DNA from: Gammaproteobacteria bacterium 42_54_T18
Lineage (GTDB): Bacteria > Pseudomonadota > Gammaproteobacteria > Pseudomonadales > Ketobacteraceae
Assembly: GCA_002163245.1 (NCBI GenBank)
Contig: MAAL01000060.1
Span: 1-32,242, forward strand
Reading direction: 5' to 3'
DNA: 32,242 nt
Part shown: in pieces, positions 7,622-16,549 of the stretch
Position numbering within the stretch: position 1 is the stretch's first letter
Layout of the letters: each line of letters opens with the position of its first letter
Notes under the pieces: generated by a model
Databases searched by the model: none
What the model saw: the letters and a program-made list of their open reading frames with translations, nothing else
Told to the model about the DNA's origin: nothing
Program-made: the position numbers and the translations under genes

Positions 7622-9643
7622 GTGAAAGTTAAACGCTTTTTTCGTATCTTCTTTTTTGCAATTTATTTACTAATTTCCGCATGTGGAAGCTCCTCGGGAG
7701 AGGCTGTCAATGTAAATAGTACCGACAAAGCAACCGACATCGGTGACCCGACATCACCAAACGAGAACCAAACAGACAACTCCAATCAATTACCACGTAT
7801 TGAAACTATAAATAACTTCATAGTTACTGAAGGTAGTGTATTTCAATTAGTGGCAAGTGCTAACGACCCTGACGGCCAAATTTCGACCTATCAATGGCAG
7901 CAGCTAAAAGGTCCTACCATTGAACTATTCGAAACCAAAACCAATACATTAACACTTCGCGCACCAGAGGTTAGTTTCGACACTCCACTCTTATTCGAAT
8001 TAACCGTCTCCGATAATCAGGGGGCTACAACGTCTGAGCAGTTTACGCTGACAGTGGTTCAAACATCAAATCGCGCACTTATCACGGGAACCGTTAGTTT
8101 CGACAGACTCCTACATAACATTACCACCAATGCTTGGGATACAAGTCATGTTCAGCAACGCCCATCGCGAGAAATCCTCGTTGAATTAGTTGCAGGCGAC
8201 AGCGTCATTAACAGTACGTTTACCGATATATATGGCACCTACAAATTCCCCCTTCCATCCTATGTAAACTATCCTACTGTTCGGGTCCGAGCGTCTGCGA
8301 CACTTCGCTCCGACATAAAGTGGTTAGTTGACGTTAGAAATAACACCGATTATAACAACGACACGAAACAGTACCCCCTATACAGTATTGAAAGCGACAT
8401 TATTGATTTAGAAAAAGCGACCCTCCTTACTGAAGAAGATATTGTTAGTGAAGCGGCATTTAGAGCCTGGCTATCAATGCTGGTTATCGATATCAATACC
8501 GATAGTACATCGAGAGACGCTGCGCCCTTCGCCATTCTAGATACCACTTACACTATTCTGCAGCACCTTAATAATGAATGGGACCCCTCTGCCATATTCC
8601 CTGACCTAACGGTCTATTGGAGTAAAAATAATACTGCGGAAGAAGGAAATTTCAATGAAGGTAAAATTAGCGCCGCTCACTATAAACGAAGCGAAAGGGC
8701 CATAGTCCTAAAAGGTGACATCAATAACGATGCAGATGAATATGATGAAATGCTGATCGGCCATGAATTTGGTCACTTTTTCCAAAGCGTTTTTTCACGA
8801 GATCACTCTGTAGGGGGAATTCACACCTTTAGTGATCATTTAAATATGAGCGTTGCCTTTAGCGAAGGTTTTGCGACCGCATTTGCAGGTATGGCTTTAA
8901 AGCAGTCCGTTTATAGAGATGGTTCACTTCAAGGTGGATTTCATGTAGACCTCGAAAACAATACAATTGACACCGTCGGCTGGTATAACGAAACATCAGT
9001 AGCATCCCTTCTTTACGACCTTTATGACAGTACTAACGAAAGCGTTGATAACACCAGTCTAGGAATGGCCCCTATATTAGACACTATGCGTAACGAAATC
9101 CCTTCACAATCTGCCAAAACCAGCATCTTTAGTTTTATGGCAGGGCTCTACCACATAGAACCAGAAATAGAGCCCGACGTGGAAAACCTTTTACTAAACA
9201 ACCAAATATCGCCTTACGAACTCGATCCTTACGGCACCACTGAAACAAATAATGCTGGTGTAGCCAGCTTGCTGCCTATTTACAAAAACATAACCGTAAA
9301 TGGAAACAGCGTAACCGTCTGCAGCATCGATGACTTTATGACATATGAATACAACGCCAACAAACTTGGAGCACGACAATACCTACGCTTTTCCGTAGAT
9401 GAGGACACCGCTTCGGAAGTGCACAATATATACGTTGAAGGTGATTTTGGGAGAGACCCTGAAGTTTCCATCTATTACCAAGGAGAGCAACTTAACTCTG
9501 CAAGAAACCCAAACGGAGCCAATGAACTACTCATACTTAGCCTCGACAGAGGGGAGTATGTTATTGAAATCGGCGATTTCTTTAACTTAACGATCCCACT
9601 GGGTGAAACTTGCTTTACCGTTAGCATTACCACTGACGACTAA
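7622..9643 (+). CDS. Lipoprotein with PKD/Ig-like domain and HExxH zinc metallopeptidase domain
   Basis: About 674 residues from a GTG at 7622, chosen because TGAGG lies 6 nt upstream and it gives a normal lipoprotein signal (FAIYLLISAC); an ATG at 7610 and longer starts are possible. After a low-complexity Asn/Thr/Asp linker comes an Ig/PKD-like domain (about residues 60-145: 'ANDPDG', 'YQWQQLKGP', 'FELTVSDNQGATT'). A carboxypeptidase-regulatory-like beta domain follows (about 150-250). The peptidase part has H381-E382-F-G-H385 with a candidate third zinc ligand at E415 in SEGFATAF, 30 residues on, a gluzincin-like arrangement. It is probably outer-membrane-anchored and surface or periplasmic. 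No family can be named exactly; substrate unknown. It is single-gene and follows a strong terminator. Confidence 0.75.
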   Translation: MKVKRFFRIFFFAIYLLISACGSSSGEAVNVNSTDKATDIGDPTSPNENQTDNSNQLPRIETINNFIVTEGSVFQLVASANDPDGQISTYQWQQLKGPTIELFETKTNTLTLRAPEVSFDTPLLFELTVSDNQGATTSEQFTLTVVQTSNRALITGTVSFDRLLHNITTNAWDTSHVQQRPSREILVELVAGDSVINSTFTDIYGTYKFPLPSYVNYPTVRVRASATLRSDIKWLVDVRNNTDYNNDTKQYPLYSIESDIIDLEKATLLTEEDIVSEAAFRAWLSMLVIDINTDSTSRDAAPFAILDTTYTILQHLNNEWDPSAIFPDLTVYWSKNNTAEEGNFNEGKISAAHYKRSERAIVLKGDINNDADEYDEMLIGHEFGHFFQSVFSRDHSVGGIHTFSDHLNMSVAFSEGFATAFAGMALKQSVYRDGSLQGGFHVDLENNTIDTVGWYNETSVASLLYDLYDSTNESVDNTSLGMAPILDTMRNEIPSQSAKTSIFSFMAGLYHIEPEIEPDVENLLLNNQISPYELDPYGTTETNNAGVASLLPIYKNITVNGNSVTVCSIDDFMTYEYNANKLGARQYLRFSVDEDTASEVHNIYVEGDFGRDPEVSIYYQGEQLNSARNPNGANELLILSLDRGEYVIEIGDFFNLTIPLGETCFTVSITTDD

Positions 9644-9695
9644 ACACTCATATAACAGAGCACTTTACTTTTACATTCACCCAATAACCGCCAAA

Positions 9696-9770
9696 GTGCA
9701 GAGTGCTAAGAATACGGCACTGGCCTTCGACAATAAAGAGATGGTAGCGCACACTGAATCGATGGATTAT
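9696..9770 (+). pseudogene. Decayed 3' fragment of a second di-haem (DUF1111) gene
   Basis: The stretch 9696-9740 aligns without gaps to 7231-7275 near the end of the intact di-haem gene: 35 of 45 bases agree by hand count. The encoded residues are VQSAKNTALAFDNKE against AQSAKNAVLDFDNEE. Beyond 9740 similarity fades (a weak match to the 'ALIEFL' coding end). No haem motif, start or upstream homology remains. It is a remnant of a duplication or of a recombination that placed the metallopeptidase gene between two copies. Confidence 0.6.
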
Positions 9771-9812
9771 TCACTTCGTCACACAGTAGGAAAAATTATT
9801 TATGGAAATAAA

Positions 9813-11891
9813 TCAGAAAACCAATGATTTTATTTTACTGTGTACTTTTCTAAGTTCATTTTCATCATCATTAAAGCCATAACGAATAACAATTAACGCA
9901 TTACATATCTCAATTATTTCATTACGATTAACCGAAAAATATGCCGCTGCCCTAAGCTTATAATTCTCAGGGCCTTCACAAGGGTTTATCTCTAACCCTT
10001 GTGAAGCCAGTTTTTTCTGAAAAAACTGATAAACATCCAATGAATCTAAAATTTTTCTTTTCGTTGAATAATATGCATAACAACAATAGACCATAAATAA
10101 AAATACAATAGAACTCGGCAGCATCCAAAACTTCAATCTATCAATACCTAAAGCGACGAGTAGCTGTTCTTGTAGCTGAACATTATAATGACGAAAAATC
10201 AGATCAATGCTTTCTTCTAAATTGCTTTTTAGCATATAGAAATAATCTACTTCCGCATTCTCAGCGACCTCATCGTCTACCCTAGGTTCGCTATATAACT
10301 CGCCAGTTGCAGGTACAATAACCGTAGACTGTCCAGAAACCGCTATGGTTGGATCCATTCTAAACCAATAATCCCCCGTCCAATACTCCACCCAAGCATG
10401 TGCCATCATGCTTGTTACCTCAATGCTGTTAGCAGCCCCAACTATTGCGCGACCACCACGAAATCCAGTAACTAAACGAGCGGGAACACCCGCCGCTCGC
10501 AAATATAACACTAACGAACTAGCATAATGTCCGCACTGCCCCACTTTACTCTCAAACACAAAGTCATCCAGAGACTGCTTGCCAGCCGAAGGAAAGCGAT
10601 CTATATCGTAAGAAAAGCCAGCATGACTATAGTGAGACAATAATTTTTCCAATATAAGCGTTGGCTCTTTGCCTTTCATAGCACGACCAAACTTATACAA
10701 TCTAGGGTTACTACCGGGCGGATAATACAAAGCAGCCTTCTTCTCAAATCGAGTAAGTCCCACTCTTCTTTTTGTTGCTCCTACTAAAATACTCTCGACA
10801 TCATATGAAAAATCCTTATTTAACGAATCAACCGCTATCAATTGTTGATCACGTGTCATCAACGTCCCCTGAGGTCGGTAAACAGGAAAATCTAAGCCAT
10901 ACAGCCAACGTTTACCATGGGCTGGGATAACCATATGATAACGCGTTGTCGGATATTTATTCACGCCAAAAGAATCCACCCTACCCTCTTTCTGCCAGTG
11001 TTCACGCTGCTGCCACGTTTCACCATCGTAGCGCCAAAATACCGCTGCACGCCAATATAAAAAATCCATATCAGGCACAGTATCGTCAAAGGTCACGGTA
11101 AACAATGCTGTATCAACTTTACTTAACGAGGACAACTGATCCAAGTTGAATGTTTCAGCCTGAGCTTTAGCGGCTCTACCACCTGTCGTACTGGTGGATA
11201 ATTTTCCCGAACTATCAAAAGACTCCTCTTGCGTACTAAACCACGAATTTACACCTTCAAGCTGCCATGAAAATAACACGGTAGGCAAGCGTGGAAACAA
11301 AAGATAACACACAACGACAAGTGGCAAAGAGAACAAGAGTAAACGAGAAAACAAAAAAACAAACGCCCACTTTACAACATTCACATTGTGATTATTCAGA
11401 GATATCAAGCTCATAGAAACAAACAGTAAAAACAAGAACAAATAACTAATGGAATCATAACCAGAAATAATAGACTCGGAAAACACAACTGTTGATATAA
11501 GAAAAACACCAATAGCATCGCGATGCGGGTTACCGTCACAAAATTTTAGCCAGGCCACCAAAATAACTAACCCATTAACGGTCAGTGGATGAAACCAGCC
11601 ATAACGTCGATAGAGGTAAAAGGCCGCTACAAACAAGAAAAAAACCGAAAAGAGCCTAACAACAGTGGTTATTCTGAGAGTTTTTTTAATAAAAAACAAA
11701 TGGAATTCACTTATCCCACAAATAACACAAAAATACCACCGACAAACAACCAACAAAAACGAAAGTAAAACAAACAGTAAAAACACACTACCAATAGTCA
11801 CGAAATAAGGGTAGCTTGCAACAAGAAGCAGCCCAATCAGTAATGAAAAAGCGCTGGATGAAATCACCCTATCATGCTCAATTTTATACAT
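9813..11891 (-). CDS. TgpA-like transmembrane transglutaminase (DUF3488 + transglutaminase core)
   Basis: 692 residues. The N-terminal ~200 residues form several membrane helices (DUF3488 region). A periplasmic part follows with the transglutaminase core, whose Cys-His-Asp triad is visible: C453 in VGQCGHYA, H498 in MAHAWVEYW and D513 in FRMDPT. A last helix lies near 573-592, followed by a cytoplasmic DUF4129-like tail. Pseudomonas TgpA has the same layout and an essential or growth-related periplasmic transglutaminase activity. It is the third gene of a MoxR-DUF58-TgpA unit, one base after the DUF58 gene, the standard arrangement. The partner substrate is unknown. Confidence 0.92.
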   Translation of the reverse strand: MYKIEHDRVISSSAFSLLIGLLLVASYPYFVTIGSVFLLFVLLSFLLVVCRWYFCVICGISEFHLFFIKKTLRITTVVRLFSVFFLFVAAFYLYRRYGWFHPLTVNGLVILVAWLKFCDGNPHRDAIGVFLISTVVFSESIISGYDSISYLFLFLLFVSMSLISLNNHNVNVVKWAFVFLFSRLLLFSLPLVVVCYLLFPRLPTVLFSWQLEGVNSWFSTQEESFDSSGKLSTSTTGGRAAKAQAETFNLDQLSSLSKVDTALFTVTFDDTVPDMDFLYWRAAVFWRYDGETWQQREHWQKEGRVDSFGVNKYPTTRYHMVIPAHGKRWLYGLDFPVYRPQGTLMTRDQQLIAVDSLNKDFSYDVESILVGATKRRVGLTRFEKKAALYYPPGSNPRLYKFGRAMKGKEPTLILEKLLSHYSHAGFSYDIDRFPSAGKQSLDDFVFESKVGQCGHYASSLVLYLRAAGVPARLVTGFRGGRAIVGAANSIEVTSMMAHAWVEYWTGDYWFRMDPTIAVSGQSTVIVPATGELYSEPRVDDEVAENAEVDYFYMLKSNLEESIDLIFRHYNVQLQEQLLVALGIDRLKFWMLPSSIVFLFMVYCCYAYYSTKRKILDSLDVYQFFQKKLASQGLEINPCEGPENYKLRAAAYFSVNRNEIIEICNALIVIRYGFNDDENELRKVHSKIKSLVF

Positions 11892-11892
11892 T

Positions 11893-12864
11893 CTACACGG
11901 CCACCTTATCAGCCACTAGCGAACTACACCGGCGCAGGCCAAAAGAAACAGGTTCATCAGGACACCTAAAATTGGCAAGCAAAGCTATACATCGATCGAA
12001 GTGAAGACTACCACGACCTAACGGGACATTGTGTCCAGGAAAATCCAAACCATATTCAATGTTATTTTTATGCGCAAATACAATCTTATTTGTCAATGAC
12101 ACAATACGTTCCTCAACATCACCCTCCTCCTGGGTCCAAGCTAAAAGAAGATCATTATCGCTATCATTTCCTAATTCTTCCTCAAAGCTTCTAATAGTCA
12201 ACCTATCTGTTTTAGAAAAATATGGCCAATAGATACGATTAATAGCATCGCCATTTTGATACTCTCGTAAGCCATCTAAGTTAAACTTATCGGATAAAAC
12301 ACCTTTACAATTAGAGTAATTTACAGAATCAACATAAACGGCATCTATTATGGGTAAACATAAAAACTCTAGGCCAAGATCAATTAACACATTAAAATTA
12401 AAAAAACCTATGGGGTAATCACTTGAAAGCCTTAACCCCTGCAAAAAATAGCTACCTCGACCTAAACCATCTAAATCAATCGTTATTGTTTTTTCACTAT
12501 ACGGTTCTAAGTCGAAAACACTTAAGGACCTTCCCTGTAAATCAATCGACAAAGTTGATCTAGCCAAGGAAGTTGGATTTTCAACAACAAAACTAAACCT
12601 TAGCTTTTTATCTGCCCCCCCCCTTAATGTACCAACGCCTCTAAATTTTAGACCATATAAGTTTCTATGTGTAAACCACAAGCTAACAATAGACAAACTC
12701 AACAAAGAAAAAGCAAAAAACAGCGATAAGTTACTATTCACAGGATTAGTTAACGACAAGAAAACAATTGTTACTATTACGATCATAATAACAAAACCCA
12801 TGGCTTCCAAATTAAATTCTCTACTTTTATTCGTAGATTTGTTTTTACTAAGAAACGGCGACAT
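11893..12864 (-). CDS. DUF58 domain protein
   Basis: About 323 residues from the ATG at 12864, which overlaps the moxR stop by 17 bp; a TTG at 12876 is the longer alternative. Two hydrophobic helices near the N-terminus (about residues 20-62) are followed by a beta-rich region. The DUF58 signature comes next: 'LREYQNGDAINRIYWPYFSK' followed by 'DRLTIRSFEEE'. DUF58 proteins carry a vWA-like domain and work with MoxR AAA+ chaperones; TgpA-like transglutaminases are the usual third partner. The coding strand contains a run of nine G (12615-12623), a possible slippage site. Confidence 0.9.
   Translation of the reverse strand: MSPFLSKNKSTNKSREFNLEAMGFVIMIVIVTIVFLSLTNPVNSNLSLFFAFSLLSLSIVSLWFTHRNLYGLKFRGVGTLRGGADKKLRFSFVVENPTSLARSTLSIDLQGRSLSVFDLEPYSEKTITIDLDGLGRGSYFLQGLRLSSDYPIGFFNFNVLIDLGLEFLCLPIIDAVYVDSVNYSNCKGVLSDKFNLDGLREYQNGDAINRIYWPYFSKTDRLTIRSFEEELGNDSDNDLLLAWTQEEGDVEERIVSLTNKIVFAHKNNIEYGLDFPGHNVPLGRGSLHFDRCIALLANFRCPDEPVSFGLRRCSSLVADKVAV
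12615..12623. repeat. Homopolymeric G9 tract (coding strand) inside the DUF58 gene
   Basis: Nine consecutive C on the given strand, read as AGG GGG GGG GCA (Arg-Gly-Gly-Ala) in the gene, about 80 codons from the start. Tracts of this length are prone to slipped-strand mutation; a one-base change would truncate the protein. Confidence 0.8.
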
Positions 12865-13786
12865 GGGACAAAACAATCTCGCTTGGCAATACGTCTTCTG
12901 GTACGTTTAATGTCAAACGATGATCTATAACGCTGGGTAATAACTCTTGAATATCTTCTGGTAACACATAACTCCTTTTATGAAAAAGTGCATATGCCTT
13001 TGCTATAGACAGTAAACCAACCAGGGATCGAGAGGATAATCCGTGAGAGAAATACTTGGATTTTCGAGAAAATTCAGCAATATCCAATATGTAGTCATAT
13101 ACTGCTTGCGAGCAGTGCTGTTGCTTAACGATGTTTTGTAATTGAATAAACTCCTCAGTAATAATTACCTGACTTATATCCTTTATTAGCTCTTGACGAT
13201 CTTCACCCATCAAAACACTGCACTCTGATTTACGATCCATATATCCCAAACGAATACAAATAAGAAAACGGTCGAGCTGAGACTCAGGTAATGCATGCGC
13301 ACCCACTTGATCAATAGGGTTTTGCGTTGCCACAACACAAAAAGGCACTGGCAATAGCCGTGTTTCACCTTCAATAGTGACCTGCCTTTCGGCCATTGCC
13401 TCTAACAACGCACTTTGTGTTTTAGGGCTTGCTCGATTTATCTCATCCGCCATTAAAAACTGTGTAAAAATAGGCCCCGCATGAAATGTAAAACTCTCCG
13501 TTTCACGCGAGTACATTGACACACCCAAAATATCACTAGGCAGTAGATCATTCGTAAATTGCACCCGCCGATAAGAGAGCCCTAGCACAGCTGCTAAGCT
13601 TTGTACCAACGTTGTTTTACCTTCACCTGGCAACCCCTCAACTAACAAGTGCCCCCCTGACAAGAGGCATGAAACAGCCCATTGTATTTGCTTTTCTTTA
13701 CCGACAACAACGCTATTTAGCACGTTCAATATATTGTTTAGTTTTACCTGAGCGTCATTCATTGCTGAATCTGAAATATTTCCCAT
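12848..13786 (-). CDS. MoxR-family AAA+ ATPase
   Basis: 312 residues with all MoxR/AAA_3 landmarks: Walker A GLPGEGKTT (51-59), Walker B LMADEINRA (111-119), sensor-1 ATQNP (153-157), and the arginine-finger region ESQLDRF (168-174). The C-terminal lid (AAA_lid_2) has 'SHGLSSRSLVGLLSIAKAYA'. MoxR proteins act as chaperone-like ATPases, commonly with a vWA/DUF58 partner, encoded next. It overlaps the DUF58 gene, indicating coupled translation. It lies 69 bp downstream of the pilus cluster's last gene on the same strand, so it may have its own promoter or be read through from it. Confidence 0.95.
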   Translation of the reverse strand: MGNISDSAMNDAQVKLNNILNVLNSVVVGKEKQIQWAVSCLLSGGHLLVEGLPGEGKTTLVQSLAAVLGLSYRRVQFTNDLLPSDILGVSMYSRETESFTFHAGPIFTQFLMADEINRASPKTQSALLEAMAERQVTIEGETRLLPVPFCVVATQNPIDQVGAHALPESQLDRFLICIRLGYMDRKSECSVLMGEDRQELIKDISQVIITEEFIQLQNIVKQQHCSQAVYDYILDIAEFSRKSKYFSHGLSSRSLVGLLSIAKAYALFHKRSYVLPEDIQELLPSVIDHRLTLNVPEDVLPSEIVLSHVAVS

Positions 13787-13855
13787 AATATATCCACACT
13801 AAAGCCAACCCTACCAAAAAGAATCACATTATTTAATTTCAGATAACATATCTCG

Positions 13856-14329
13856 CTATTCTGTCGAAATCACTGGATTTTTATGGCCATTTAAAAGTGC
13901 CCTTTCCTCCCAATCTTTTGCTTTAACCATAGATTTTTCAGTACCAAAACCATTTCGATAGCTATGAGCCAGCATAAATTGCGCATGGCTATGATTTAAC
14001 TTTGCTGCTTGCTCATACCAATAGAAAGATTTTTCATAATCTTTATCTCGACCTAAACCAAAAAAATGCATCTCAGCCATCAATGTCATTGCTGAGGAAT
14101 TCCCTGTAATAATTGACTTGGCACACCAGCTATAAGCCTTGTTATAATCAACAGAAGCTGCGCCATCATGGCCGTACATATATTTAAAACAATACGAATG
14201 CATAATTTGTTGATGCAGATTTTTTTTAAAAGATCCCCCTACTCCTGATGTACTTTGGCAAGCAACCAACAACGAACAGACAAAAATAGCAAGAATATAT
14301 TTCAATCGTTTCATATTTATCATCGACAT
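13856..14329 (-). CDS. Sel1-repeat lipoprotein; candidate secretin pilotin
   Basis: About 157 residues. A short signal peptide ends in the lipobox LLVAC, so it is an outer- or inner-membrane lipoprotein. The rest contains Sel1-like (TPR-type) helical repeats, with 'GNSSAMTLMAEMHFFGLGRD', 'YEKSFYWYEQAAKLNHSHAQ' and 'MLAHSYRNGFGTEKS' as successive pieces. Several starts are in frame (14341, 14329, 14323, 14314). ATG 14329 has AGG upstream and overlaps the secretin stop. It is the last gene of the filament cluster and directly follows the secretin. Known T4P pilotins (PilF/PilW) are lipoproteins of tandem TPR helices, so a pilotin role is a reasonable inference, not shown by sequence identity. 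Confidence 0.75.
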   Translation of the reverse strand: MSMINMKRLKYILAIFVCSLLVACQSTSGVGGSFKKNLHQQIMHSYCFKYMYGHDGAASVDYNKAYSWCAKSIITGNSSAMTLMAEMHFFGLGRDKDYEKSFYWYEQAAKLNHSHAQFMLAHSYRNGFGTEKSMVKAKDWEERALLNGHKNPVISTE

Positions 14330-15954
14330 AAACCTGCACACTGTAACGACAACTGCTCAACACTTAATTGGCGGTCATCTTGATTAAATTCAACTTTATT
14401 GAACTCTCCGTCTTCTGGATTTTTTAACAAACGAGGCGTAATCAATAAGATCAATTCACTACGCTGTTTATTATCGATGGTAGAACTAAACAAACGACCC
14501 AACAATGGGATTTTCCCAAAGAAAGGCACTTCACTGACTTCATCACTTACGCTTTCACGTATCAACCCACCTACCGCGATCGTGTGGTTATCTTTAACAA
14601 TAATCGTACCTTCGAGCTCTGCAATATTAATAGTATCAATGGCCAGCGTTTGAATCGTGCCCTGGGAAGTTACTAGGCTAATCTGCCCACCTCCTTTCCT
14701 TAAAATCGAATTTTCTTGTTGCACACTTAGGGTTATTATTCCATCTTTCGCATTAATAAACGGCGTTATTTCTATTGAATTACCAATGTCTTTTACGCTG
14801 GTTTCAGGTATCACGCTACCGCCTGTTACCGCAGTATTATTGCCAACTTCAGTTACAACGGCGGTTGCCGTGTAACCCGTAACGATAACCTGTTGTTCAC
14901 CCACAAATAATTTTGACGGCCGATTATTTGATGCCAATATCATCGGAGTTGACAAAACATTAACCCGTTTATTTTTTTGTAACAATTCGATATTAGCCTT
15001 CAAATGATCATTCATATATTCAAATATAAACGTCCCTTCATTAGAAAGACCGTTATTTCCAAAAATAATTGGCTGTAAACTATCGCCTTGAGCAGAAACA
15101 TCATTCACTTCAAAATTAAAAATTGAACTGAATTTGTCATCGATCAATACATCAAGTATTTTCATTTCCAACAAAACCTGAGGTATAGGCCGATCAAGAT
15201 CCTTAATTAAACTGCCTATTTGCTTTAAAGCTTCGCGATCACCTGTTCGTACTAACACCAAGTTATGCTCTGAAACTATCGAAACATAAATAGGTTCTTT
15301 CTGAACAGACAAGATTTGCAGCTGGCGACCAGATATGATATTGCCACTCACTCCACTTGTTGCCAATGAGGATATTTGATCTATACTAAGTTCCTCGTTA
15401 AGGCTGTTTTTATCCCCCCCGCCACTATCACTCTCGCCCCCAGAGGTGGCACCTCCTGATGACCCACCACTATTACCCGGGGTATCAAAACTTGTTCCTG
15501 AATCACTTCTCTTTACCCGTTCACCGTATAAATTTCCAATCGCATCTGCCGCCAAATTGACATTCAAATTATTCATAGTAAATATTTTTGTTACTTCATT
15601 TCGATGAATGATTATATCTTCTGAATATTCTTCCTTGGTCATAATTCTGTAAGTATTACTAACACGATCCCTTCGGTACCACAGATTATTCATTTTGCAT
15701 ATCGTTTCTATTGCGTTTCTAACCGTCACATTCCTCAAAAACAAAGTGACTTTAGTATTTTTTGTTTCGGGTGTCACAACGATATTCATATCAGACATCT
15801 CAGAAATGATACGCACCACATTGATTAAATCAGCTTCTTTAAACTCCAATGTATCCAACATCGGATTAGTAAATTTTGCTTCTGAAACAATCGGACACAA
15901 CAAAGAAACAATGATCAACATCAGCAGACTATTAATCGAAACTATTTTTCTCAT
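14320..15954 (-). CDS. Secretin (outer-membrane channel, PilQ/MshL/GspD superfamily)
   Basis: 544 residues with a signal peptide (cleavage near residue 26). An N0/STN-like domain lies at about 36-108 ('LEFKEADLINVVRIISEMSD', 'VTVRNAIETICKMNNLWYRR'). A second periplasmic N domain at about 119-255 is interrupted by a Gly/Ser/Asp-rich linker (151-183). The C-terminal secretin beta-barrel domain spans about 258-510, with the signature 'VPFFGKIPLLGRLFSS' (476-491) and the closing 'RSELILLITPRLL'. The short N region (no array of N1-N3 repeats) is closer to MshL than to GspD. It begins right after the PilP-like gene, and AGG precedes the ATG. It forms the outer-membrane pore for the filament. Confidence 0.93.
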   Translation of the reverse strand: MRKIVSINSLLMLIIVSLLCPIVSEAKFTNPMLDTLEFKEADLINVVRIISEMSDMNIVVTPETKNTKVTLFLRNVTVRNAIETICKMNNLWYRRDRVSNTYRIMTKEEYSEDIIIHRNEVTKIFTMNNLNVNLAADAIGNLYGERVKRSDSGTSFDTPGNSGGSSGGATSGGESDSGGGDKNSLNEELSIDQISSLATSGVSGNIISGRQLQILSVQKEPIYVSIVSEHNLVLVRTGDREALKQIGSLIKDLDRPIPQVLLEMKILDVLIDDKFSSIFNFEVNDVSAQGDSLQPIIFGNNGLSNEGTFIFEYMNDHLKANIELLQKNKRVNVLSTPMILASNNRPSKLFVGEQQVIVTGYTATAVVTEVGNNTAVTGGSVIPETSVKDIGNSIEITPFINAKDGIITLSVQQENSILRKGGGQISLVTSQGTIQTLAIDTINIAELEGTIIVKDNHTIAVGGLIRESVSDEVSEVPFFGKIPLLGRLFSSTIDNKQRSELILLITPRLLKNPEDGEFNKVEFNQDDRQLSVEQLSLQCAGLCR

Positions 15955-15957
15955 CCT

Positions 15958-16548
15958 TTACCTCACAACAATTAAATCGCCCAAAGATCCGACTTCGACA
16001 ACTATATTTAATCTGTTAATCTTCTTGATCTTTATCACTTGACTTGGATCTGAGAAATTAAAGCCAATTTCATCTTCTAAACGCACCATATAGACCCCAT
16101 GACCTGCAACATCCAACAAAGCCAGCGGGTCAGATTCGGATTGCTTATAAACGACCCCTTTTAACGATAATTTGGGCAATTTAACAGCCAAACCAGGGCT
16201 TTTAAAATCATATCCAGAATAAGCGGAACCCTCGTCATCTGACGAAGCTCCATCATTACCCGTATCGACAATTTTTTTTGTAGCGGAAAATGGATCCCTG
16301 ATACCGTTCAAAAACGCCAGTGAATTCGCATCAGATAATTCTACATCTTTAGTTGTATTTAATGGCCCCGAATTTGACTGCGTATCCTCTTCTACATTAG
16401 GAAATCTTTTCTTTAAAATCTCGTTTCTCTCTTCAATTATATTTAGTAGATTAAACACTTGATCCTTTGCATCATCTATGTCGACAGAATATGCAAAAGA
16501 ACTTTGAAAAAATGAACACAAAAAAAACATCAATAAAAAAATCTTCAT
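15958..16548 (-). CDS. PilP/GspC/MshK-like secretin-linking protein
   Basis: About 196 residues from the ATG at 16548, which yields a clean signal peptide (IFLLMFFLCSFFQSSFA); a GTG at 16563 is the alternative. A predicted helical or coiled segment (about 25-55) and an acidic, Ser-rich linker lead to 'NGIRDPFS'. The C-terminal small beta domain (about 120-196) has 'PKLSLKGVVY', 'ALLDVAGHGVYMVRLEDEIG' and 'INRLNIVVEVGSLGD'. The RDPF motif followed by an HR-like beta domain is the layout of PilP and GspC, which connect the inner-membrane assembly complex to the secretin N0 domain. Identity is low, so the call rests on motif, size and position just before the secretin. Confidence 0.75.
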   Translation of the reverse strand: MKIFLLMFFLCSFFQSSFAYSVDIDDAKDQVFNLLNIIEERNEILKKRFPNVEEDTQSNSGPLNTTKDVELSDANSLAFLNGIRDPFSATKKIVDTGNDGASSDDEGSAYSGYDFKSPGLAVKLPKLSLKGVVYKQSESDPLALLDVAGHGVYMVRLEDEIGFNFSDPSQVIKIKKINRLNIVVEVGSLGDLIVVR

Positions 16549-16549
16549 A

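Noticed and set aside
9603-9827. 74-residue open frame as a real gene
   Set aside because: It starts inside the metallopeptidase gene, and its only recognisable segment matches the end of the di-haem protein, so it is better explained as a gene remnant.
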